This document shows, one piece after another, positions 34,729 to 42,616 of a stretch of DNA of 64,000 bases. The stretch spans positions 147,988 through 211,987 of the forward strand of contig NZ_BBJX01000007.1 in NCBI RefSeq assembly GCF_000739995.1, read 5' to 3'. The notes under the pieces are model-generated. The model saw only the letters and a list, made by a program, of their open reading frames with translations, made no database searches and had not been told where the DNA came from. Source of the stretch: Comamonas granuli NBRC 101663. Its GTDB lineage: Bacteria > Pseudomonadota > Gammaproteobacteria > Burkholderiales > Burkholderiaceae_C. The number at the start of each line of letters is the position of its first letter. The first letter of the stretch is position 1. The position numbers were made by a program, and so were the translations under genes.

Positions 34729-36261
34729 TCAGACGTCGAAGCGCACGCCTTGGGCCAGCGGCAGAGCGTCGCTGTAGTTGATGGTATTGGTGGCGCGGCG
34801 CATGTAGCCCTTCCAGGCGTCGGAGCCCGATTCGCGGCCGCCGCCGGTTTCCTTCTCGCCGCCAAAGGCACCGCCGATCTCGGCGCCGGAGGTGCCGATG
34901 TTCACGTTGGCGATACCGCAGTCGCTGCCGGTGCTGGAGAGGAAGCGCTCGGCCTCGCGCAGGTCGGTGGTGAAGATGGCCGACGACAGGCCCTGGGGCA
35001 CGCCGTTCTGCAAGGCAATGGCTTCTTCCAGGCTGGCGCAGGTCAGCACGTAGAGGATGGGCGCGAAGGTTTCGTGCTGCACCACGGCGCTTTGCGTCGG
35101 CATGCGCACCAGGGCCGGGCGGGCGTACCAGGCGTCCTCGCCCAGGGCCTGGCATTCGCGTTCACCGCCGTGCACCGTGCCGCCCTGTTCACGCGCCTGG
35201 GCCAGGGCGCTCTGCATCTGCTCAAAAGACGCCCGGTCCACCAGCGGGCCGACGAGCACGCCGTCGGCCAAAGGGTCGCCCACGCGCACGCTGGCGTAGA
35301 TTTTTTCCAGCCGCGCCAGCAGCGGCGCGGCCACGTCGCGGTGCACGATGAGGCGGCGCAGCGTGGTGCAGCGCTGGCCCGCCGTGCCCACGGCGGCGAA
35401 GGTGATGGCGCGCGCGGCCAGTTCCAGGTCGGCGCTGGGCATGACCACCATGGCGTTGTTGCCGCCCAGCTCCAGGATGCTGCGGCCAAAGCGTTGCGCC
35501 ACGTCCACTGCCACGGCGCGGCCCATGCGCGTGCTGCCGGTGGCGCTGAGCACGGGCACGCGCGGCGAGCGCGCGAGCAGCTCGCCCATCTCGCGCCCGC
35601 CCAGCAGCAGCGTGGCCAGGCCGTCGGGGGCGGCCACGCCTTGCTCGGCGGCAAACTCGTCCAGCGTCTGCTGCAGCAGGTGGTGGCAGGCGATGGCGCA
35701 CAGCGGGGTCTTTTCCGAAGGCTTCCAGGCCACGGCGTTGCCGCACACCAGGGCCAGCGCGGCGTTCCAGGCCCACACGGCCACGGGGAAGTTGAAGGCC
35801 GAGATCACACCCACCACGCCCACCGGGTGCCAGGTTTCCATCATGCGGTGGCCGGGGCGCTCGCTGGCGATGGTCAGGCCATGCAGCTGGCGCGACAGGC
35901 CCACGGCGAAGTCGCAGATGTCGATCATCTCCTGCACCTCGCCCAGCCCTTCGGAGCGCACCTTGCCCGCCTCCAGCGACACCAGCAGGCCCAGCGCCTC
36001 CTTGTGCTGGCGCAGCTTCTGGCCCAGGCGGCGCACCAGTTCGCCGCGCACGGGCGCGGGCGTGGCGCGCCACTGCAGGAAGGCGGCGTGTGCGCCCTCG
36101 ATGAGCGCCTGGGCCTGTGCGCTGGTGTGGCTGGCGAGCTGGGCGTACACGGCGCCGTCGCGCGGTGCGCGCACGCTCAGGCCCTGGCCGCGCCAGGGTG
36201 CGAGGTCCAGGCCCAGTTGCTGCAGGACGGAGTCGAAAAGAGGAATCGAAGAGGTGTTCAT
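34729..36261 (-). CDS. amaB: ALDH7-type aldehyde dehydrogenase (piperideine-6-carboxylate / aminoadipate semialdehyde dehydrogenase)
   Basis: NAD-dependent aldehyde dehydrogenase of 510 residues. The ALDH7 (antiquitin) hallmarks are clear: GVVGVISAFNFPVAVWAWNAALAL, the general-base Glu in SILELGGNNAMVVMPSAD, and the catalytic Cys in GTAGQRCTTLRRLIVH; FAPILYVLTCASLEEAI and GAFGGEKETGGGRESGSDAWK also fit. This subfamily oxidises alpha-aminoadipate semialdehyde / piperideine-6-carboxylate in lysine catabolism. First gene of a three-gene operon and divergent from a LysR regulator with a 162-base promoter gap. Start ATG 36261 gives MNTSSIPLFDSVL. Confidence 0.87.
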   Translation of the reverse strand: MNTSSIPLFDSVLQQLGLDLAPWRGQGLSVRAPRDGAVYAQLASHTSAQAQALIEGAHAAFLQWRATPAPVRGELVRRLGQKLRQHKEALGLLVSLEAGKVRSEGLGEVQEMIDICDFAVGLSRQLHGLTIASERPGHRMMETWHPVGVVGVISAFNFPVAVWAWNAALALVCGNAVAWKPSEKTPLCAIACHHLLQQTLDEFAAEQGVAAPDGLATLLLGGREMGELLARSPRVPVLSATGSTRMGRAVAVDVAQRFGRSILELGGNNAMVVMPSADLELAARAITFAAVGTAGQRCTTLRRLIVHRDVAAPLLARLEKIYASVRVGDPLADGVLVGPLVDRASFEQMQSALAQAREQGGTVHGGERECQALGEDAWYARPALVRMPTQSAVVQHETFAPILYVLTCASLEEAIALQNGVPQGLSSAIFTTDLREAERFLSSTGSDCGIANVNIGTSGAEIGGAFGGEKETGGGRESGSDAWKGYMRRATNTINYSDALPLAQGVRFDV

Positions 36262-36372
36262 AAATCCATGCCGGAAGGCTTCAACGGTGAGGCCGCCTCG
36301 GCTCCTGTGCACGCAGAGGCGCAGGGGCATTCAGGAGGCGATGCATGCCATGGTAATTGCGTTTTGCGCACC

Positions 36373-36402
36373 CAACAACTGCTATATCCTTCATGGTTGT
36401 TG
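36373..36402. promoter_or_regulatory. Inverted repeat in the LysR/ALDH divergent promoter
   Basis: CAACAAC (36373-36379) and GTTGTTG (36396-36402) are exact reverse complements 16 bases apart in an AT-richer part of the intergenic region, ending 21 bases before the LysR start. Position and size suit a LysR-type operator. The full gap (36262-36423) must contain both promoters. Confidence 0.45.
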
Positions 36403-36423
36403 AGTTTTTTGAATCTATCGGGC

Positions 36424-37317
36424 ATGAGAAAAGACATCCCCAGCCTGGGTGTGCTCCAGGCGTTCGAGGCGTCGGCGCGCTTGCTGAGCTTCTCCCGCGC
36501 GGCCGAGGAGCTGGCGCTCACGCCCAGTGCCGTGAGCCGCCATGTGGCGGCCCTGGAGGACCGCCTGGGGGTGACGCTGTTCGTGCGTGCGCGCCGCCGC
36601 CTCATGCTGACCGATACCGGGCGCAGCTATGCGGCGCGCATCCGCCTGCACCTGGAGCAGATCGAGCGCGACACGCAGGAAATCCGCGTGGGGCGCGAGG
36701 AAGGCTATGTGCTGAACCTGGCCGTGGTCTCCACGTTCTGCACGCAGTGGCTCATTCCGCGCCTGCCGCAGTTTGCGGCGCAGCACCCGCGCATCACGCT
36801 GAACCTGTCGGTGCGCTCAGAGGCCTTTGCCTTTGACGAAAGCGGTTTCGACGCTGCCCTTTACTACGGCGACCGGCTCTGGCCTGACACCCAGGGCAGC
36901 ATGGTGGTGCCCGAGGGGTCTTGCGCGCCGGTGTGCAGTCCGGCCTATGCGCAGGCGCACAGCCTGCAGGACGAATCCGCCTGGCTGCAGTGCCCACACC
37001 TCACGCTGGCCTCGCGCCCCAACGCCTGGCGCGACTGGTACGCCGCGCGGGGCTGGCATTACACGCTGCACGCCTCGCGCGGGCCGCGCTATGAACTGTT
37101 CTCCATGGTCATCGCCGCTGCTGCCGTGGGCCTGGGCGTGGGTCTGGTGCCGCTGCTGCTGGCGCAGGAGGCGCTGGACAGCGGCCGCCTGGTGCTTGCC
37201 CACCCGCAGCAGCTCGCTGGGGCCCAGGGCTACTGGTGCGTGCAGCCGCAGCACCGTCCCGGCACGGAGGCCCTGCAGGCGTTCCGGGAGTGGCTGCAGG
37301 CCCAAGGGGCGTCATAG
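36424..37317 (+). CDS. LysR-family regulator (GcvA-like)
   Basis: 297-residue transcription factor. The winged HTH is at residues 6-65 (LGVLQAFEASARLLSFSRAAEELALTPSAVSRHVAALEDRLGVTLFVR), followed by a periplasmic-binding-like effector domain with VVSTFCTQWLIPRLPQFAAQHP. Closest in feel to the GcvA group. Divergent from the ALDH-oxidase-ThDP operon, which it probably activates. Its last 6 bases overlap the end of the convergent lrgB gene. Confidence 0.92.
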   Translation: MRKDIPSLGVLQAFEASARLLSFSRAAEELALTPSAVSRHVAALEDRLGVTLFVRARRRLMLTDTGRSYAARIRLHLEQIERDTQEIRVGREEGYVLNLAVVSTFCTQWLIPRLPQFAAQHPRITLNLSVRSEAFAFDESGFDAALYYGDRLWPDTQGSMVVPEGSCAPVCSPAYAQAHSLQDESAWLQCPHLTLASRPNAWRDWYAARGWHYTLHASRGPRYELFSMVIAAAAVGLGVGLVPLLLAQEALDSGRLVLAHPQQLAGAQGYWCVQPQHRPGTEALQAFREWLQAQGAS

Positions 37318-38037
37318 CCAGCGCATGGCCAGCGGAATCAGCAGCGCCGCCAGCACGGCCTGCAGCCCCAGCGCCAGGGCGGCCCAGGCGCCCGCGTCCG
37401 CGTGCACCTGCAGGGCGCGGGCTGCTCCGATGCCGTGTGCGGCCGTACCCAGGGCGAAGCCGCGCGCCATCCACCCCGTGGTGTCCCGGCCCACGCCCAG
37501 CAGGGCGAACAGGGTTTTGCCGCTGAGGGCGCCGATCAGCCCCGTCAACACCGCAAACACTGCCGCGAGGGAAGGCACGCCCCCGATCTTGTCGGCAATG
37601 CCCATGGCCACGGGGGCGGTGACCGATTTGGGCACCAGCGAGAGCACCACCTCCGCGGGCAATCCCAGGGCCCAGGCCAGGCCGGCGGCGCTGCCTGCTG
37701 CGGCCGCACCACCGACCACGGCCGCCAGGGTAAAGCGCGCCCAGTGCGCGCGCAGCGCGGCGCGTCGCTCCCACAGGGGCCAGGCCAGCGCGACCACGGC
37801 CGGCCCGAGCAGGAAGTGGATGAACTGCGCACCGGCAAAGTAGGTGGGGTAGGCCGTGCCCGTGGCCCACAGGCCTGTGCCCAGGGCCAGAATGGACCAG
37901 AGCACCGGGTTGGCCCAGGGCGCCTGCCCCATGCGCGTGTAGAACGCCAGGGCCAGCACGTACACCACCAGCGTGGCGTTGAGCCCGAACAGCGGCGTGG
38001 ACGCCAGGTACACCCACAGTTGCACGAAGTCAGTCAT
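37312..38037 (-). CDS. lrgB: LrgB/CidB-family membrane protein
   Basis: Polytopic inner-membrane protein, 241 residues, with six or more hydrophobic segments. Family blocks: FAGAQFIHFLLGPAVVALAWPLW, LSLVPKSVTAPVAMGIADKIGG and ARGFALGTAAHGIGAARAL. Known members were first linked to murein-hydrolase export but plant and Bacillus relatives transport glycolate/glycerate or pyruvate. Overlaps lrgA by 8 bases and lies in an operon with a glycolate-oxidase-like flavoprotein, which favours a transport role here. Confidence 0.92.
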   Translation of the reverse strand: MTDFVQLWVYLASTPLFGLNATLVVYVLALAFYTRMGQAPWANPVLWSILALGTGLWATGTAYPTYFAGAQFIHFLLGPAVVALAWPLWERRAALRAHWARFTLAAVVGGAAAAGSAAGLAWALGLPAEVVLSLVPKSVTAPVAMGIADKIGGVPSLAAVFAVLTGLIGALSGKTLFALLGVGRDTTGWMARGFALGTAAHGIGAARALQVHADAGAWAALALGLQAVLAALLIPLAMRWL

Positions 38038-38377
38038 GCGGTGCCTTCATCAGGCGGCGCAGCACCAATGCTGTCACGGCCAGGCCGATCCAGGTGGAGA
38101 CGGCGATCACCAGCAGCAGCCGCAGGCCGTGCTGTGCCAGCAGCCCGAGCTGCGTGACCACGCCCACGCCCACGGGCACGAAGAGCAGCGAGAGGTGGCT
38201 CAGCAGGAAGCTGGCGACAGCCTGCACGCGCATCTGCACCGCCGGCCAGCGCAGCGCGCCCAGCAGCAGCACCATGCCGATCACCGGGCCGGGGTAGGGC
38301 AGGTGCAGCAGGCGCGCCAGGGCCTCGCCCGCCGACTGCAGCGTGAGCAGGATGGCCAGGCCCTGGAGCACCTGCAT
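38030..38377 (-). CDS. lrgA: LrgA/CidA-family membrane protein
   Basis: 115-residue inner-membrane protein with about four membrane helices. MQVLQGLAILLTLQSAGEALARLLHLPYPGPVIGMVLLLGALRW carries the family motif around PGPVIGM; a second block is LLFVPVGVGVV. Partner of LrgB, whose gene overlaps its end by 8 bases, and 9 bases downstream of the glcD-like gene, so all three are cotranscribed. Confidence 0.92.
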   Translation of the reverse strand: MQVLQGLAILLTLQSAGEALARLLHLPYPGPVIGMVLLLGALRWPAVQMRVQAVASFLLSHLSLLFVPVGVGVVTQLGLLAQHGLRLLLVIAVSTWIGLAVTALVLRRLMKAPHD

Positions 38378-38386
38378 GGCCGGTGC

Positions 38387-39883
38387 TCAGGCGCGCGGCG
38401 CCAGGCCAGGTCCGCCGGCCAGGGTTTTCATCAGCCCCAAGTCCCCGCAGCGGTTGGGCGTGGGGATGACCTTGCCGGGATTGAGCAGGCCCTGCGGGTC
38501 GAAGGCCTGCTTGAGGCGCTCCATCTGCTGCAGCTCCGCGTCGGTGAACTGCACGCGCATGCTGGCGAGCTTTTCCACGCCCACGCCATGCTCGCCGGTG
38601 ATGGCGCCGCCCATGGCCACGCTGGTGTTCATGATGTCGGCGCCAAAGGCCTCGGCGCGGCGCAGCTGGTCGGCGTCGTTGGCATCGAACAGGATCAGCG
38701 GGTGCAGGTTGCCGTCGCCCGCATGGAACACGTTGGCGCAGCGCAGGCCGTATTTCTTCTCCATGTCCTGGATGGCCAGCAGGATGTCGGCCAGGCGCTT
38801 GCGCGGGATGGTCGAGTCCATGCACATGTAGTCGGGGCTGATGCGGCCGCTGGCGGGGAAGGCGTTCTTGCGCCCGCTCCAGAAGCGCAGGCGTTCTTCT
38901 TCATCGCGGCTCACCGCCAGGGCCGTGGCGCCGGCATCCTGCAGCACGGCGCTCATGCGCGCGATTTCCTCTTCCACTTCTTCGGGCGTGCCGTCGCTCT
39001 CGCACAGCAGGATGGCTTCGGCGCTCAGGTCGTAGCCGGCGTGCACGAAGTCCTCCACGGCAGCCGTCATGGGCTTGTCCATCATCTCCAGCCCGGCGGG
39101 GATGATGCCGGCGGCGATGACGGCGGCCACCGCATCGCCCGCCTTGCGCACGCTATCGAAGCTGGCCATGATGCAGCGCGCCAGCTGCGGCTTGGGCACG
39201 AGCCGGACGGTCGCTTCGATGGCCACGGCCAGCATGCCTTCGCTGCCGATCACGGCGGCCAGCAGGTCGTAGCCCGGGGCGTCGAGCGCCTCGCTGCCGA
39301 AAGTGACTTCGTCGCCCTCGGCGGTGAAGCCGCGCACGCGCAGCACGTTGTGTACCGTCAGGCCATATTTCAGGCAGTGCACGCCGCCCGAGTTTTCGGC
39401 AATGTTGCCGCCGATGGTGCAGGCGATCTGGCTGCTGGGGTCGGGCGCGTAGTACAGCCCGTGGGGGGCCGCCGCTTCGCTGATGGCCAGGTTGCGCACG
39501 CCGCACTGCACGGTGGCCGTGCGGCTGACCGGGTCGACGGCCAGGATGCGGTTGAACCGCGCGAGCGACAGCGTCACGCCCAGGGCATGCGGCATGGCGC
39601 CGCCCGAGAGGCCCGTGCCTGCACCGCGCGCCACCACCGGCACGCCCAGGCCGTGGCAGGTGCGCAGCACGGCCTGCACCTGGGCTTCGGTCTGCGGCAG
39701 GCACACGGCCAGCGGGCGCTGGCGGTAGGCCGTCAGGCCATCGCACTCATAGGGGGTGGTGTCTTCGCTGTGCCACAGCAGGGCGTCGGCGGGCAAGACC
39801 CGCTGCAGCGCCTGCACCACCTGGCTTTGGCGGGCGGCGCGCTCCTGTGCAGCAGCAAAAGGGGCTGAATCGGCGGCGTTCAT
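38387..39883 (-). CDS. glcD: FAD-linked 2-hydroxyacid dehydrogenase, GlcD type
   Basis: 498-residue flavoprotein of the vanillyl-alcohol-oxidase fold, oxidising glycolate or D-lactate and passing electrons to the respiratory chain. FAD-binding blocks: PVVARGAGTGLSGGAMPHALGV, PDPSSQIACTIGGNIAENSGGVHCLKYGLT and AAVIGSEGMLAVAIEATVRL. The C-terminal cap has VFHAGDGNLHPLILFDAND and GGAITGEHGVGVEKL. Partner subunits glcE and glcF are not adjacent, so it could also be a single-subunit D-lactate/D-2-hydroxyglutarate-type enzyme. First gene of an operon with lrgA and lrgB. Start ATG 39883. Confidence 0.9.
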   Translation of the reverse strand: MNAADSAPFAAAQERAARQSQVVQALQRVLPADALLWHSEDTTPYECDGLTAYRQRPLAVCLPQTEAQVQAVLRTCHGLGVPVVARGAGTGLSGGAMPHALGVTLSLARFNRILAVDPVSRTATVQCGVRNLAISEAAAPHGLYYAPDPSSQIACTIGGNIAENSGGVHCLKYGLTVHNVLRVRGFTAEGDEVTFGSEALDAPGYDLLAAVIGSEGMLAVAIEATVRLVPKPQLARCIMASFDSVRKAGDAVAAVIAAGIIPAGLEMMDKPMTAAVEDFVHAGYDLSAEAILLCESDGTPEEVEEEIARMSAVLQDAGATALAVSRDEEERLRFWSGRKNAFPASGRISPDYMCMDSTIPRKRLADILLAIQDMEKKYGLRCANVFHAGDGNLHPLILFDANDADQLRRAEAFGADIMNTSVAMGGAITGEHGVGVEKLASMRVQFTDAELQQMERLKQAFDPQGLLNPGKVIPTPNRCGDLGLMKTLAGGPGLAPRA

Positions 39884-39928
39884 GCCGGCAACTGTAGGCG
39901 AATCGGCAGATCTGTGCCATGACGAATC

Positions 39929-39969
39929 TTGCACGAGGCCGTGAAATGCCCTGTTGCAAGTCCGTGCAA
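39929..39969. promoter_or_regulatory. Inverted repeat upstream of glcD
   Basis: TTGCACG (39929-39935) and CGTGCAA (39963-39969) are exact reverse complements 27 bases apart, with a near-copy TTGCAAG at 39954-39960. They sit between the glcD start and the micro-ORF region. A regulator site is possible; spacing is longer than usual. Confidence 0.3.
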
Positions 39970-40060
39970 AAAATAGTCCTCGGCGAAGCCTTTTTCTCCC
40001 TGGCGCGTGCGCTACACCGAATTTGCTCGCGCCGTGCGAGTGCTTGAAAAGGAAACTGCC

Positions 40061-40093
40061 ATGGCCAAGAAAAAAGGCAAGAAGAAAAAGTGA
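40061..40093 (+). CDS. Candidate lysine-rich micro-ORF (10 codons)
   Basis: ATG 40061 follows AAAAGGAAACTGCC, a strong Shine-Dalgarno at ideal spacing, and encodes MAKKKGKKKK before TGA: seven lysines in ten residues. The same frame is open upstream to a TAG at 39974, and a GTG at 40007 would give a 28-residue form starting (M)RYTEFARAVRVLEKETA, which looks helical, but no Shine-Dalgarno precedes it. The stop is followed at once by a hairpin and then a perfect intrinsic terminator, 22 bases before the start of an ABC-protein gene. It could be a leader peptide, a tiny basic protein, or part of a small RNA. I cannot name a family. Confidence 0.4.
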   Translation: MAKKKGKKKK

Positions 40094-40155
40094 AACAGGC
40101 AAGTTTTCCCGACTTGCTGTTACACGACAAAAAAGCAGGCTGAGCCTGCTTTTTT
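40094..40155 (+). terminator. Hairpin plus strong rho-independent terminator after micro-ORF
   Basis: A first hairpin (40094-40104 with 40112-40121, one bulged G) follows the micro-ORF stop. Then AAAAAAGCAGGC (40129-40140), loop TGA, GCCTGCTTTTTT (40144-40155) form a perfect 12-bp stem with A and T tracts, usable in both directions. The element lies in front of the ABC gene on the same strand. Confidence 0.9.
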
Positions 40156-40177
40156 GTTGCCGTTTGCAGGTGTTGTC

Positions 40178-41680
40178 ATGGCTGAAACCATCCAGACTCC
40201 CCCGTCCCGCAGTGCCCGCGATTTCCTGGCCTTTGTCTGGGGGCCTGCCCTGTGGGCCATGGTGCTCCTGGTGCTGCTGCAGGAAGCCGCCGGTGCCGTC
40301 GCCACCTGGTGGGTGATCGCCATTGCCCGGGACATCGCCGACGGGCATCTGGGGCTGCGCGCGCTGGCCGAGCTGGCGGCGATCCAGTCGGCCTCGTATC
40401 TGGCCGGGGCGGCGAGCTGGTTTTTCGTCGAGCGCGCAGGATTTGCCGCCTATGCGCGCTATCTGCAGTTCTTCGTGCGCGCCAACCGCGGGCGCACCGA
40501 TCTCCTGAGCGACGCCCAGGCGCGCGAGAGCACGGAACCCTTTCTGACCGGCGAGGCCTTCCAGATCAGTTTCAGCCTGGTCTATGACATCCAGTACGAC
40601 CTGCGGCTGTTTGCCAACGTGGTGTTCAATGCCGCCGTGTTCGGCTGGGCCATAGACGCGGCCTTGCCGTTGGCCTACGCAGCGGCCTTCGTGCTGCTGG
40701 TGCTGCTGCAGTGGCTGCTGCGCCGGCCCATGGCACGCGCCTACCTGCACAACCAGGCCATGGCCAACCGCATGACGGCGCGTACCTACAACGCCTGGGA
40801 CAACGTGGCCACGGGCAACGCCCACAATCTGCGCCTGTGGCAGCGGGACTTTCGCGAACGCTGGCGCCAGGCGCTGGGCGCGCAGATCCGCGCCATCATG
40901 CTGCGCGAAGGCTGGAGCGCCTTCAGCGGGGTACTGGCCCTGGGGGTGGTGCTCTCGGCCACGGCCTGGATCGTCTGGGACGACCGGGGCAATGCGGCCT
41001 TGCTCATCGGCCTGGCCGCGACCCTGCCGCGCCAGCTGGAGATGACCATGGACCTGCACCAGCTCACCACCGGACTCAACGAGCTGGTCGCCATCTGGTC
41101 GCGCATGCAGGGTGCCATGGCGCATATCCAGCCGGCGCCCACCGTGCGCCCCCTCGAGCGCGTGCGCTTTGCGCACATCCAGATGGGCGAGGAAGGCGGC
41201 CCGCGCGCACCGTGCGACTCGTTTGCCCAGGTGCTGCAGTCCGTGCAGGCGCGTCCGGCGGGCTGGGTGAGCGTGCGCGGGGGCAATGGGGCCGGCAAGT
41301 CATCGCTGCTGGCCGGGCTCAAGGCCCACTGGGGGGGCGCGGCGTTCTACCTGCCCGCCCATGACCGCCTGCGCTTTCGCTTCAACGCTCAGCCGGCCCT
41401 GCCGGCCATGGAATGGGACGCTGACGCCACCGAGGACGACGCGCCCGAGGCCGAGGAGTTTTGCGCCCAGGAGGCCGCCGTGGAGCAGCGCGGCTACTCC
41501 AGTGGCGAGCGGCAGTTGCAGGTGCTCACGGAACTGGTCGAGCACACGCGCTGCCGCTACTACCTGCTCGACGAATGGGACGCCAACCTCGACGCCGGCA
41601 ACCGTGAGCGCGCGCGCGCCCTGGTGCGCACTCTGGCCCAGCGCGCCCGCGTCATCGAAGTCTCCCACATGATGCAGTGA
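40178..41680 (+). CDS. ABC transporter-like protein, membrane domain fused to a short ATPase (SbmA/YddA-like)
   Basis: 500-residue protein. The N-terminal 330 residues hold about six hydrophobic helices (ALWAMVLLVLLQEAAGAVATWW; ALPLAYAAAFVLLVLLQWLL) and resemble the SbmA/BacA/YddA membrane domain. The C-terminal ATPase is compact: Walker A RGGNGAGKSS (Lys374), signature YSSGERQLQ at 440-448, Walker B YYLLDEWDANLD (461-472), only about 165 residues with a short Walker A-to-signature distance and an acidic insert (DADATEDDAPEAEE). The signature motif is atypical (SSGER for LSGGQ). ATG 40178 follows GCAGGTG. Substrate unknown; SbmA relatives move peptides. Convergent with the LysR gene. Confidence 0.82.
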   Translation: MAETIQTPPSRSARDFLAFVWGPALWAMVLLVLLQEAAGAVATWWVIAIARDIADGHLGLRALAELAAIQSASYLAGAASWFFVERAGFAAYARYLQFFVRANRGRTDLLSDAQARESTEPFLTGEAFQISFSLVYDIQYDLRLFANVVFNAAVFGWAIDAALPLAYAAAFVLLVLLQWLLRRPMARAYLHNQAMANRMTARTYNAWDNVATGNAHNLRLWQRDFRERWRQALGAQIRAIMLREGWSAFSGVLALGVVLSATAWIVWDDRGNAALLIGLAATLPRQLEMTMDLHQLTTGLNELVAIWSRMQGAMAHIQPAPTVRPLERVRFAHIQMGEEGGPRAPCDSFAQVLQSVQARPAGWVSVRGGNGAGKSSLLAGLKAHWGGAAFYLPAHDRLRFRFNAQPALPAMEWDADATEDDAPEAEEFCAQEAAVEQRGYSSGERQLQVLTELVEHTRCRYYLLDEWDANLDAGNRERARALVRTLAQRARVIEVSHMMQ

Positions 41681-41696
41681 GATGCGCCTGCGCCAC

Positions 41697-42608
41697 TCAG
41701 GCGCAGACCTGGCGCAGCCAGCCGGAAAAGGCGCTCACCTCCCAGCGGTCCATGGCGCCGGTGCGCCAGCACAGGTAGTGCGCATGCGGGCTGGCAATGG
41801 CCTGGCAGAACGGCGCGCTGGTGCCCAGGCGCACCAGCGTGCCCTGATCCAGCCAGGCGGTGGCCAGCTTCAGGCGCACCAGCGCAATGCCCATGCCCGC
41901 GGCGGCGGCATCGCACATCAGGCCCACGTCGTTGAACTGGGAGCCTTCGGCGGGTTCGGGCCAATCGAGCGCGTGGGCGGCGAACCAGGTGCGCCAGGGC
42001 TCCAGCGGGCTGCGCAGCAGCGGCAGGGCAGCCAGGTCGGCACTGGTCTCGAACGGCCCCTGCTCGCGCACGAAGGCCGGTGACGCCAGGGGCAGCACCT
42101 CGTCCTTGAGCAGGCACAGGTGCTCCATGTCGGCGTAGCGTCCCGTGCCGAAGCGCACGGTCAGGTCCGCGTCCTCTGCCACCACATCGAGCAGCGGGAT
42201 CGACACCTGCAGGGTGAGGTCGATCTCGGGGTAGGTGTCGGTGAACTGGCGCAGCCGGGGCAGCAGAATGGAGCGGGCGAAGGTGGGCGTGACGGCCACG
42301 CGCAGCTTGCGCTTGCCGGGGGCGGATGCCGCCTGCGGGAATTTCTGCAGGTTGCCCAGGCCCTCGCGTACATGGGCCAGGTATTCGCTGCCTTCGGTGG
42401 TCAGGGAGAAATCCGCGCGGCCGAACAGCCGGGTGCCAATGGTCTGCTCCAGTTGCTTGATGCGGTGGCTGACCGCGCTTGGTGTCACGCACAGCTCGTC
42501 GGCTGCCAGCGTGACGCTGCGCAGCCGGGCGAGGGCCTCGAAGGTCAGCAGGCACTGGATGGGCGGGATGCGCCGCACGTTTGCCGGGCTGGGGCTGTGC
42601 GTGGCCAT
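41697..42608 (-). CDS. LysR-family regulator (GcvA-like) next to purU
   Basis: 303-residue transcription factor with HTH at residues about 16-75 (IQCLLTFEALARLRSVTLAADELCVTPSAVSHRIKQLEQTIGTRLFGR) and an effector domain starting KRKLRVAVTPTFARSILLPRL. It lies 8 bases downstream of purU on the same strand, so it is cotranscribed with it rather than divergent, which is less common for LysR genes. GcvA-type regulators control glycine cleavage; a one-carbon role beside purU would fit but is inference. Confidence 0.9.
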   Translation of the reverse strand: MATHSPSPANVRRIPPIQCLLTFEALARLRSVTLAADELCVTPSAVSHRIKQLEQTIGTRLFGRADFSLTTEGSEYLAHVREGLGNLQKFPQAASAPGKRKLRVAVTPTFARSILLPRLRQFTDTYPEIDLTLQVSIPLLDVVAEDADLTVRFGTGRYADMEHLCLLKDEVLPLASPAFVREQGPFETSADLAALPLLRSPLEPWRTWFAAHALDWPEPAEGSQFNDVGLMCDAAAAGMGIALVRLKLATAWLDQGTLVRLGTSAPFCQAIASPHAHYLCWRTGAMDRWEVSAFSGWLRQVCA

Positions 42609-42616
42609 GGTGGGGC

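Noticed and set aside
33528..34871. Longer N-terminus for the FAD oxidoreductase (start at 34871)
   Set aside because: It would run into the ALDH coding sequence; MIANTQGAPIAIIGGG at 34724 places the FAD motif at the usual distance from the start.
40061..40155. Classical amino-acid attenuator controlling the ABC gene
   Set aside because: Leader-like lysine codons and a terminator are present, but no convincing antiterminator stem between the two hairpins was found. Kept as one possibility only.
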